A DNA stretch of 64,000 bases from Paenibacillus sp. Marseille-Q4541 (lineage in GTDB: Bacteria > Bacillota > Bacilli > Paenibacillales > Paenibacillaceae). A program made the position numbers and the translations under genes. The notes below the pieces were generated by a model. It worked only from the letters and a program-made list of their open reading frames with translations, made no database searches and was not told the DNA's origin. The stretch lies in NCBI RefSeq assembly GCF_018310695.1, contig NZ_JAGXCY010000005.1:124001-188000 (forward strand), read 5' to 3'. Below are positions 8,873 through 16,699 of this stretch, in pieces. Within the stretch, counting starts at the first letter, position 1. Each line of letters begins with the position of its first letter.

Positions 8873-10024
8873 ATGTTAGGCGAATATGTATCGGCAACCG
8901 TCGTCTCAACGGCTACAAATTTTATTATGGAGCAGGAAACTGCGTTCACACGTACATATCGAACGTATATTAAACTCAGGGAAACAGGCCTGCTTGAATT
9001 GAAATTTTGGCACAGCAATGGAGTAGACTCGACTTGGGATGGCGGGAAGGTAGCTAGGGGAAGTATGCCAGGTGGCAATTGGAAGATTGAAAGCGCTTAT
9101 GTGGCGGTCGGTGGAATGAACCGAGATGGCAGCATCATACCGGGCACGGCATCTAAAGTGAGTTTTGACGGAAAAGATAGTAAAGAGGTGGTTCCTGCAG
9201 AACAGTTTTGGAGTGATCCAGTGCTCCTGGATCTTCCACCTGGGCAGGAATTGGTGTTTAGTTGGACGATCTCGACTGATGGTGGGAGATCTTTCCCTTA
9301 CAATACCGAAGGGATACTCGTTTCTGCCTTTGAAGCGGACGGTCATAAGGCGCATGAGGTACAGGCTGACTCGTTTACAGCATCAGAAAATCGTCTGGTA
9401 ATGCCTGCTTTTATAGGCTACAAAAAACAGGTGAAGGAAAGAGTTGTTTTTGTGGGAGATTCCATTACCCAGGGAGTAAGAACGCTACAAGACGGTTACG
9501 AATACTGGGTAGCTCGTATCGCGGATGGGCTTGGTGCCGACTACGGGATATGGAATGTAGGTTCCGGATGGGCCAGAGCTTATGATGCGGCAGCGGACGG
9601 TTCGTGGCTTGCAAAATCAAAACAGGGCGATATCGTAGCGGTAGCTCTCGGCGTCAATGATATCGATATCGGAAATCGAAGTGCCCAAGAATTGATCGAT
9701 GACTTATCGACCATCATAAGAAAGTTGAAGCAAAATTCTGAACAAGACGGGGTTCGGGTTATCTTGTTTACAGTGCCTCCATTCAATTTTATAGAGACGA
9801 GAGAAGCGGTCTGGCGAACTGTAAATGAAACGATTCGGACCAGCCCCCCTGAAGGAACAGATTATGTGTTTGATATAGCCGAAGTGCTGTCATGTCCGGT
9901 TCCGGAAGAACATCGGATTGATTCGAAGTACATGAGCTCCGAATTTGATCCACATCCAAACGGAGAAGCAGGTAAACAGGTAGCCGATGCTTTTCTGAAG
10001 TGGTTTCGAGCACAGTCTCTTTAA
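8873..10024 (+). CDS. SGNH/GDSL-family hydrolase with N-terminal beta domain
   Basis: The 383-residue protein has a C-terminal SGNH hydrolase domain: block I GDSITQG with the catalytic Ser near residue 196, GSGW for block II, GVND for block III near 259, and DPHPNGEAG with the Asp and His near 356-358 for block V. Residues 1-185 look like a beta-rich domain common in carbohydrate-esterase-like SGNH proteins. No signal peptide is seen, so it is probably cytoplasmic and acts on acetylated sugars or another ester. The start is ATG 8873 behind AGAGGGTGG. Single gene between two terminators. Confidence 0.88.
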   Translation: MLGEYVSATVVSTATNFIMEQETAFTRTYRTYIKLRETGLLELKFWHSNGVDSTWDGGKVARGSMPGGNWKIESAYVAVGGMNRDGSIIPGTASKVSFDGKDSKEVVPAEQFWSDPVLLDLPPGQELVFSWTISTDGGRSFPYNTEGILVSAFEADGHKAHEVQADSFTASENRLVMPAFIGYKKQVKERVVFVGDSITQGVRTLQDGYEYWVARIADGLGADYGIWNVGSGWARAYDAAADGSWLAKSKQGDIVAVALGVNDIDIGNRSAQELIDDLSTIIRKLKQNSEQDGVRVILFTVPPFNFIETREAVWRTVNETIRTSPPEGTDYVFDIAEVLSCPVPEEHRIDSKYMSSEFDPHPNGEAGKQVADAFLKWFRAQSL

Positions 10025-10126
10025 TCATTTCAATTTATAATTTTTGAGAATTCCGTAATGAGTAAAGAATACATAGTTATTCATCGCTTGGGATAAATTA
10101 AAAAAATAATGTCAAGAATAAAAAAT

Positions 10127-10162
10127 AGCTGTTCTTCCTATGGGGAGGGCTGCTTTTTTTTG
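10127..10162 (+). terminator. Rho-independent terminator after the SGNH hydrolase gene
   Basis: AGC and GTTCTTCC pair, with wobbles and one mismatch, with GGGAGGGC and GCT around TATG, followed by eight T. Confidence 0.65.
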
Positions 10163-10183
10163 AAAAATAGTCACTTGCATATT

Positions 10184-10210
10184 TTGTATCTTGTGAAATC
10201 ATGTTATACT
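10184..10210 (+). promoter_or_regulatory. Extended -10 promoter of the ABC-F leader
   Basis: The -10 TATACT (10205-10210) is preceded by TG one base upstream (extended -10), with a weak TTGTAT 15 bases before it. The start point would lie near 10217, about 340 bases before the ABC-F start codon. Confidence 0.6.
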
Positions 10211-10313
10211 AAATAACAATTAATGATGAATGAGAGGTAACCATACGTCCCATGAAGTAAGACACTGAATTTCTACAGGGTAACTGCAAACCGACGGTGA
10301 AGCAGGCAGCTGC

Positions 10314-10385
10314 ATGCGGCTGACTAACCCAGGATTCGTGTGTCTATTTTCAGTAGTGGGGTTCGTATGGTTATTTGTGCTGTGA
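10314..10385 (+). CDS. Candidate leader peptide of the ABC-F gene (23 codons)
   Basis: ATG 10314 to TGA 10383-10385 encodes a 23-residue, strongly hydrophobic peptide that begins MRLTNPGF and ends GFVWLFVL. A modest AGCAGG site lies eight bases upstream. Its first four codons are the antiterminator arm, and its codons 17-20 form the 3' strand of the leader closing helix. A ribosome paused inside it would open that helix and free the arm. Translation is inferred and not shown. A two-codon ATG-AAG-TAA frame at 10252-10260 also lies in the leader. Confidence 0.5.
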   Translation: MRLTNPGFVCLFSVVGFVWLFVL

Positions 10386-10502
10386 AAAAGAAGAAAGAAG
10401 ACTGTCTGCATCATTTGTGATTACGCAGTTGATCCGTCTTTAGCAGCCACAAACGAGCACCAGCTGTTTTTATATGCCACGTTATCCCTTTGGGGTTGTC
10501 AG

Positions 10503-10536
10503 CCGCAGGTTATTCTACCTGCGGTGTTTTATTTTT
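10503..10536 (+). terminator. Attenuator terminator before the ABC-F gene
   Basis: CCGCAGGT (10503-10510) pairs perfectly with ACCTGCGG (10517-10524) around six bases, followed by TGTTTTATTTTT. It lies only 22 bases before the start codon and so must be read through for expression. Confidence 0.88.
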
Positions 10537-10558
10537 GACAAAGAAAGAGGGTATAGAG

Positions 10559-12460
10559 ATGGCGACAACACTTATTCATATGCGAAATATAGCAAAAGAG
10601 TGGAATGGGAAACCGTTGTTTGAAAATGTGAATCTTGAAGTTATAGAGCAAGAGCGTGTGGCCTTATTCGGCCTTAACGGCTCAGGCAAAACCACATTGC
10701 TCCGCATCCTGACGGGTAGTGAAGGAGCGACAGAAGGCCAAATATCAATCCGGCTCGCGCCAGAGGAAATAGGCTTTCTGCGTCAGAATTTTGAAGTGAA
10801 GCCGAATCAAACGGTCAAAGAAGTTGCTTTTCTTGAAGGTGGAGTATGGGGAGAACGTAAGCTAGCGCTTTTGGACATGGAAGAGCAAATGAGAAATGCG
10901 GAAGATATGGAATGGCTGGCGCGCTATGGAGAATGTATAGAGCAATTCGAAGATAGTGGAGGTTACGGACGAGAAGCAGAACTTGAGAAAATGATGACAA
11001 ACCTGCGAATACCGGAACGAGTATGGGATTTACCGTTTGAATCTCTCAGCGGGGGACAAAAAACGAGGCTGCGTCTTGCTGCACTCCTGACGAGACAACC
11101 GAAACTACTTATTCTGGATGAGCCGACAAATCATCTGGACCAGCAAAGTTTGATTTGGCTGGAAGAATGGCTGCTATCTTACCAAGGAACGCTAATTTTT
11201 GTATCGCATGACCGAACTTTCCTAGATCATGTAGCAACTGCAATATGGGAGCTCACTCCCTCGGGTACCCAGAAATATGTAGGTGGATATGAAGATTATC
11301 TAAACCATAAACAGCGGGAACGTAAGGAACAAGAAGTGAAATACCGCAAACAAGAACTAGCTAAAAAAGCGCTGGAAGAATCGATCCGAAAATATCAAGA
11401 GTGGTTCAATAAAGCACACAAGGGGGCAGGGGAAGTAACGGAATCTAAGATAGCAGCCAGTTACTACAAGGCGAGAGCGAATAAGAATATTTCCAGATAT
11501 CATGCCAAGCAGAAGCAGCTGGAGCGACTGGACAATGACCGTGTAGAACGTCCAAAAGACGGCCCCAAAGTGAATATGGAACTAAAGGAAGGCAGTTTTG
11601 AAGCAAGGACGTTTGTACAGCTGGAACATGTGGATTTTAGCTACGCTGTAGAAGATACTGTACCCTTGTTGAAGGATATCAATCTATCGGTTCAGCGTGG
11701 AAAGAGGCTTACTTTACAAGGGCCCAATGGGGTTGGTAAAACGACATTGTTAAAGCTGATTATTGGAGAGTTATCCCCTCACATAGGAACCGTTACCGTG
11801 CATCCGAAGACAAGTATCGGTTATTTTTCGCAAGAGTTAGAAGGACTTTCACCACACATGACGGTGCTGGATAGTTTGTTATCCAATCCTTACATGACAC
11901 AGACAGAAGCACGAACCGTACTTGGGAATTTCCTTTTCTCAAAAGATGATGTCTACAAGCGGATAGAGGATCTCAGTAAGGGAGAACAATGTAGAGTTGC
12001 CTTTATTCGTTTATATTTCAGCGGTGCCAATTTACTTGTACTGGATGAACCGACGAACTATCTCGATATTGAGACCCGGGAAGTCATGGAAGAGGCCCTT
12101 TTAAACTATAACGGAGCGATGGTATTTGTGTCCCATGACCGTACTCTTGTTAGGAAGCTGGCAAATCAGGTGCTGGACATGAGTAAAGGAAAAGAGATGA
12201 GAATCTACGACGGAACGATGGCAGAATATGAGCAAAGCAGGGCAAGCCAGCCGCTAACTGGCGCTGAACAGGATGATGAGAATGATCGTTTGCAGCTGCT
12301 TCATCGTCTTGACGAATTGCTATCCCGGCCAAGCGAACAGAACGGGCAAGAAAAAGACATGAACTCTTATTCTTTGGACACGAAAACCATGGGAGAAATT
12401 CGTGAGATTCGAGCTGCTCTTGCTCTTTTGGATCGTAAAAGGGAATCAAAGTATGAATAG
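10559..12460 (+). CDS. ABC-F family ATPase, probable ribosome-protection protein
   Basis: The 633-residue protein has two ABC domains and no membrane helices. Domain 1 has Walker A GLNGSGKTTLLR (near 37), signature LSGGQKTRLRL (near 162) and Walker B LLILDEPTNHLD (near 184). Domain 2 has Walker A GPNGVGKTTLLK (near 387), signature LSKGEQCRVAF (near 471) and LLVLDEPTNYLD (near 493). A basic helical linker (about 255-335) joins them, as in ABC-F proteins that enter the ribosomal E site and dislodge antibiotics acting at the peptidyl transferase centre or exit tunnel. The attenuated leader favours an antibiotic-resistance type over a housekeeping EttA type. The start is ATG 10559 with AAGAGGG upstream; the frame also runs through the terminator to 10490, which is rejected. 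Confidence 0.9.
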   Translation: MATTLIHMRNIAKEWNGKPLFENVNLEVIEQERVALFGLNGSGKTTLLRILTGSEGATEGQISIRLAPEEIGFLRQNFEVKPNQTVKEVAFLEGGVWGERKLALLDMEEQMRNAEDMEWLARYGECIEQFEDSGGYGREAELEKMMTNLRIPERVWDLPFESLSGGQKTRLRLAALLTRQPKLLILDEPTNHLDQQSLIWLEEWLLSYQGTLIFVSHDRTFLDHVATAIWELTPSGTQKYVGGYEDYLNHKQRERKEQEVKYRKQELAKKALEESIRKYQEWFNKAHKGAGEVTESKIAASYYKARANKNISRYHAKQKQLERLDNDRVERPKDGPKVNMELKEGSFEARTFVQLEHVDFSYAVEDTVPLLKDINLSVQRGKRLTLQGPNGVGKTTLLKLIIGELSPHIGTVTVHPKTSIGYFSQELEGLSPHMTVLDSLLSNPYMTQTEARTVLGNFLFSKDDVYKRIEDLSKGEQCRVAFIRLYFSGANLLVLDEPTNYLDIETREVMEEALLNYNGAMVFVSHDRTLVRKLANQVLDMSKGKEMRIYDGTMAEYEQSRASQPLTGAEQDDENDRLQLLHRLDELLSRPSEQNGQEKDMNSYSLDTKTMGEIREIRAALALLDRKRESKYE

Positions 12461-12493
12461 CGGTGAAAAGTAACGCCAAATAGGCGGTGAGAC

Positions 12494-12522
12494 TTGCGAG
12501 AGCGTAAGGATTTTCGTATAAT
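12494..12522 (+). promoter_or_regulatory. Sigma-A-type promoter of pheST
   Basis: TTGCGA and TATAAT are separated by 17 bases, placing the start point near 12529, just upstream of the T-box stem I. Confidence 0.82.
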
Positions 12523-12539
12523 GATGTAGCAAACATCAG

Positions 12540-12898
12540 GAATTAAGTGATTTTTGCTTTACTGCAGATGATAAATGCATCGATGGAGAAGAGTAAGCAG
12601 TGCTTTTATACAGGGAAGAAGCGCCAGTGATTGAGAGCGTTTCTATAAAATCAGGCTGTCTGAAGTTCGCTCCGGAGCAGTTCCTTGAACGTACGGTAGA
12701 GTTCTATAAGACTGTACTTAGACCAGTAGAGGATACCGGTTCACGACCGTTACAAACGTGCTAAAGTGAGATTGATATCGTACAGACTAGCGGGTTTTAT
12801 CATAAACCCTTGGGCTTATCTTAGTCGTACATGAATCTAACAAGGGTGGTACCACGGTCTTTTCGTCCCTTTTTTGGGGGAGAAAAGGCCTTTTTTAT
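12540..12898 (+). promoter_or_regulatory. T-box leader, Phe specifier (TTC), with terminator
   Basis: The T-box sequence AGGGTGGTACCACGG is at 12843-12857. Stem I starts with GGAG (12585-12588) followed by AGTA, and closes on CTCC (12670-12673), placing the specifier triplet TTC (12666-12668) in the specifier loop, which reads Phe. The terminator is GGTCTTTTC pairing with GAAAAGGCC, then TTTTTT (to 12898). Uncharged tRNA-Phe should pair with the T-box bulge and open pheST transcription. Confidence 0.93.
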
Positions 12899-12937
12899 TG
12901 GTCAAAATTTGAGAATTGCGAAGGGAGTATCCGCATC

Positions 12938-13972
12938 ATGAAAGAAAGATTGGAAGCACTACAAGGCGAAGCTCTTGCCGAGCTCGCAAGCGTAGTCGAT
13001 GATAAGGCACTTGGTGAAATACGTGTTAAATACTTGGGTAAAAAAGGAGCACTTACTGAAATTTTGCGCGGTATGGGTGCACTCAGTGCAGAAGAACGTC
13101 CGGTCATTGGTCAAGTGGCTAATGAAGTGCGTGGTGCAATTGAGACCGTTATTGAGGAAAAACAGGCAGCTTTCCAGAAGGAAGAGACAGCTAGACGTCT
13201 TGCGAAAGAAAAGATCGATATTAGTTTACCAGGACGCCGTATGCCTGAGGGTGGACTTCATCCTTTGACGAAAGTCATTCAAGATTTGGAAGACATCTTC
13301 GTTGGACTTGGTTATAAAGTGGCCGAAGGACCCGAAGTGGAAACAGATTATTTTAACTTTGAAGCGCTCAACTTGCCGAAAAACCATCCAGCCCGCGATA
13401 TGCAGGATTCTTTCTACATTACGGAAGATCTCCTCATGAGAACTCATACTTCTCCGGTTCAGGTTCGTACCATGCAAGCGATGCAAGGGGAATCTCCGGT
13501 AAAAGTAATTGTACCCGGTAAAGTATACCGTCGTGACGATGATGACGCGACGCATTCCTTCCAGTTCCATCAAGTAGAGGGTATCGTTGTTGGTAAAAAT
13601 ATTCGTATGAGTGACCTGAAAGGTACACTGCTGCAATTTGTTCGCGAAATGTTTGGTGCTCATACGGAGATTAGACTTCGCCCAAGTTTCTTCCCTTTTA
13701 CAGAACCGAGTGTAGAAGTTGATGTAACTTGTATCAAGTGCGGCGGTGACGGATGCCGACTGTGTAAGCAAACGGGTTGGATTGAAATTCTAGGAGCTGG
13801 AATGGTTCATCCGAAAGTACTTGAGATGGGCGGATACGATCCGGCTGAATACAGTGGTTTTGCATTTGGTATGGGTGTTGAGCGTATAGCAATGCTGAAA
13901 TATGGCGTAGATGATATCCGTCATTTTTATAACAGTGATATGACTTTCTTGAAGCAATTTGCAAGATTATAG
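12938..13972 (+). CDS. pheS: Phenylalanine-tRNA ligase alpha subunit
   Basis: The 344-residue class II synthetase catalytic subunit charges tRNA-Phe as an alpha2-beta2 complex with PheT. A coiled N-terminal region (1-100) is followed by the class II core: motif 1 around [15 protein letters not shown], motif 2 around [20 protein letters not shown], and motif 3 [17 protein letters not shown]. The length is the usual one. The start ATG 12938 has AAGGGAG upstream. It is the first gene after the Phe T-box, with pheT 52 bases downstream. Confidence 0.98.
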   Translation: MKERLEALQGEALAELASVVDDKALGEIRVKYLGKKGALTEILRGMGALSAEERPVIGQVANEVRGAIETVIEEKQAAFQKEETARRLAKEKIDISLPGRRMPEGGLHPLTKVIQDLEDIFVGLGYKVAEGPEVETDYFNFEALNLPKNHPARDMQDSFYITEDLLMRTHTSPVQVRTMQAMQGESPVKVIVPGKVYRRDDDDATHSFQFHQVEGIVVGKNIRMSDLKGTLLQFVREMFGAHTEIRLRPSFFPFTEPSVEVDVTCIKCGGDGCRLCKQTGWIEILGAGMVHPKVLEMGGYDPAEYSGFAFGMGVERIAMLKYGVDDIRHFYNSDMTFLKQFARL

Positions 13973-14024
13973 ATTACACGAAGTAATGGAAAAAACCTAT
14001 TTTTATAGAAGGAAGTGAACGTCC

Positions 14025-16478
14025 GTGAGAGTATCTACAGAGTGGTTGTCTGATTATATATCTCTTGAAAATGTAGCTCCGGAAGATTTAGCAGAGCGTA
14101 TTACAAGAGCGGGTATTGAAATTGATGTTGTGGAGAACCGCAACCAAGGCGTAAATAAAGTAGTTGTTGGCTACGTAATAAGCAAAGAGAAACATCCGGA
14201 TGCAGATAAACTAAATATCTGTAAGGTGGATGCGGGTCTTGAAGAAGAACTGCAAATCGTATGTGGAGCCAAAAACGTAGACGCGGGCCAAAAAGTGCCA
14301 GTCGCTCTTGTTGGAGCGAAGCTCCCGGGTGGTCTGGATATTAAAAAGGCGAAGCTGCGCGGCGTGTTGTCCCAAGGGATGATTTGCTCCGCGAAAGAGC
14401 TTGGCTTAAATGACAAGATGCTTCCAAAAGAACAGCAAGAAGGGATTCTTGTTCTTCCTTCTGAGCTTGAAGCAGGTACGCCGATTGAACAAGTACTGGG
14501 TCTTAACGATCATGTACTTGAGCTTGATTTGACACCAAACCGTTCGGATGCATTGTCCATGATTGGTGCAGCTTATGAAGTAAGCGCGATTCTTGGCAGA
14601 GAGATTACTTTACCGAAGCCGGAAGAACAACTGAATGAATCGGGTACCCCAGCAGCGGAACATATTTCGGTAACCGTAAATTCGCCGGAATTGTGTACGC
14701 ACTATGCTGCTCGTTATATTACAGGAGTTCAAATTGCTCCTTCTCCGCAGTGGATGCAAAACCGCCTTATGGCAGCTGGCATTCGTCCAATTAACAATAT
14801 TGTTGATATTACGAATTACGTGATGCTTGAATACGGCCAACCGCTACATGCATTTGATGCAGATCAGCTTGCAGGGGGTAATATTGTAGTACGTACGGCA
14901 GTAGAAGGCGAGAAGATGGTGACACTTGACGGTCAAGAGCGCAAGTTGAAAGAAACGATGCTGCTCATTACCGATGGAGAAAAACCAGCTGCGATCGCAG
15001 GAGTTATGGGTGGAGAGAACTCCGAAGTAACGAGTGATACAGTGAACCTTTTGCTCGAATCAGCTAAATTCGACGGAACTACGGTACGTAAAACGTCTCG
15101 TGATCTTGGACTTCGTTCCGAATCGAGTCTTCGTTTTGAGAAAAACGTGGATCCGAATGCAGTCATCCCCGCACTTAATCGTGCAGCATCTCTGATGGCT
15201 CAGTATGCAGGGGGTACAGTACACCCTGGTATTGTGGAATCTACACCGGCTCAAGTAGAAGAACTTGCAATATCTTTATCAACAGATAAAGTGAATAATT
15301 ATTTGGGAACAGCTTTATCAACGGAAGAAATCAAAGCGATTTTCGACCGTCTTCATTTTGCATATGAAGTATTGTCAGGAGATGAACTGAAAGTAACGGT
15401 TCCTACGCGTCGCGGTGATATTACACGTGATGTAGATCTGATTGAAGAAGTAGCACGTCTATACGGCTATGATCTCATTCCTACTACGGTCATTGAAGGC
15501 CCTACAACACCGGGATCATTCACGAAAGCACAAACGATTCGTCGTGCGCTTCGCGGTCTTCTTTCAAACGGAGGATATCATGAAGTTGTTAGTTATTCTT
15601 TCGTAAATCCAGTGCGTGGTTCACTATTCTCAGAACTTACGAAAGGAAATCATTCCGTTAAACTGGCTATGCCGATGAGTGAAGAGCAAAGTGTTCTTAG
15701 AACGAGTATCTTGCCACAGATGCTAACGGCAGCAGAGTATAATCGGAATCGAAAACAGGATAGCCTGGCACTGTTCGAGATCGGAAATGTTTTTTACACA
15801 GAGGAAAAAGAAAGCATGACGAAGCAGCCTCGTGAAATTCCTGCGCTGTCTTTGCTTCTCAGTGGTAATCGTGTAGAAAAGCAGTGGAATACAACGGTAC
15901 AAAAAGTGGATTTCTTTGACCTTAAAGGCGCGCTTGAGTCCATTTTTGCATACCTTGGTCTTGATAAAAACGTGACTTTCACTGCAAATGAGCCGAAGGA
16001 TTTCCATCCAGGACGTTCTGCTTCTATGTATTTGAATGTTGAAGGCAAGGATGCAATCTTCCTTGGAACAATGGGTCAAGTTCACCCAGAAATTCAAAAT
16101 AGTTATGATCTAGCAGATACGTATGTTGCCGAATTATCGCTTGAAGCTATTTATGAATATGCTAGACCGACACTTGTATATCGTGAACTTCCTCGTTTCC
16201 CTGCGGTTGAGCGTGATATCGCAGTAGTGGTTGAGGAAAATGTAGAAGCAGGGGCGATGCTTTCCTCCATTCGCGAATCGGCAGGAGACTTGTTGCAATC
16301 TGTTCAGGTGTTCGATATCTTTACAGGTGAAAAACTCGGTCTTGGCAAGAAAAGTGTTGCTCTTGCACTGACTTATCGTCATCAAGAACATACGTTGACA
16401 GAAGAAGAAATTACAGCCGTTCATAGTAAAGTGGTAGAAGATCTTGCTACCCGTTTTGGAGCTGAACTCCGGAAATAG
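14025..16478 (+). CDS. pheT: Phenylalanine-tRNA ligase beta subunit
   Basis: The 817-residue protein has the bacterial PheT order: an N-terminal tRNA-binding EMAP-like domain (about 40-150; KHPDADKLNICKVD), the B3/B4 editing domain (about 210-385), B5 (about 400-475), a catalytic-like domain, and the C-terminal anticodon-binding FDX-ACB domain (about 723-816; RFPAVERDIAVVV). It partners PheS and edits Tyr-tRNA-Phe. Starts at GTG 14025 with GGAAGTGA upstream, and is cotranscribed with pheS. Confidence 0.98.
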   Translation: MRVSTEWLSDYISLENVAPEDLAERITRAGIEIDVVENRNQGVNKVVVGYVISKEKHPDADKLNICKVDAGLEEELQIVCGAKNVDAGQKVPVALVGAKLPGGLDIKKAKLRGVLSQGMICSAKELGLNDKMLPKEQQEGILVLPSELEAGTPIEQVLGLNDHVLELDLTPNRSDALSMIGAAYEVSAILGREITLPKPEEQLNESGTPAAEHISVTVNSPELCTHYAARYITGVQIAPSPQWMQNRLMAAGIRPINNIVDITNYVMLEYGQPLHAFDADQLAGGNIVVRTAVEGEKMVTLDGQERKLKETMLLITDGEKPAAIAGVMGGENSEVTSDTVNLLLESAKFDGTTVRKTSRDLGLRSESSLRFEKNVDPNAVIPALNRAASLMAQYAGGTVHPGIVESTPAQVEELAISLSTDKVNNYLGTALSTEEIKAIFDRLHFAYEVLSGDELKVTVPTRRGDITRDVDLIEEVARLYGYDLIPTTVIEGPTTPGSFTKAQTIRRALRGLLSNGGYHEVVSYSFVNPVRGSLFSELTKGNHSVKLAMPMSEEQSVLRTSILPQMLTAAEYNRNRKQDSLALFEIGNVFYTEEKESMTKQPREIPALSLLLSGNRVEKQWNTTVQKVDFFDLKGALESIFAYLGLDKNVTFTANEPKDFHPGRSASMYLNVEGKDAIFLGTMGQVHPEIQNSYDLADTYVAELSLEAIYEYARPTLVYRELPRFPAVERDIAVVVEENVEAGAMLSSIRESAGDLLQSVQVFDIFTGEKLGLGKKSVALALTYRHQEHTLTEEEITAVHSKVVEDLATRFGAELRK

Positions 16479-16554
16479 GGATATGATGGGCTTAGTATTT
16501 ATGGTTTCCAAGTTTCTCCTTTATTTTCGATAAAATAATTGAAGGAATTGCTCT

Positions 16555-16602
16555 AAGTCACATCGAATCCTTAAAGATAAAGGTTTCGATGTGACTTTTT
16601 GT
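16555..16602 (+). terminator. Rho-independent terminator of pheST
   Basis: AAGTCACATCGAA (16555-16567) pairs with TTCGATGTGACTT (16585-16597), followed by T-rich sequence. Confidence 0.9.
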
Positions 16603-16699
16603 TTAGGGATCTTTATACTTAAACTGTATAACGAAGCTCTATACCTAATAGGGTTACATCATCAAGAATCAACATACAGACATGAAGGAGGGCACAACT

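Larger units (their letters stand above)
10217..10558 (+). promoter_or_regulatory. Structured attenuator leader of the ABC-F gene
   Basis: The roughly 340-nt leader has three linked parts. First, TAACCATACG (10238-10247) and CGTATGGTTA (10364-10373) form a perfect 10-bp helix closing a branched domain (AGACAC 10260-10265 can pair with GTGTCT 10340-10345). Second, a terminator (10503-10536) stands just before the gene. Third, TGCGGCTGAC (10315-10324) is the exact complement of GTCAGCCGCA (10498-10507), which covers five bases of the terminator 5' arm, so the two pairings exclude each other. ABC-F resistance genes are known to be controlled by ribosome-dependent attenuation, which this layout fits. 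It matches no riboswitch class that I recognise. Confidence 0.75.

Noticed and set aside
13226..13771. Antisense ORF of 181 codons over pheS
   Set aside because: A shadow of pheS, with no start signals.
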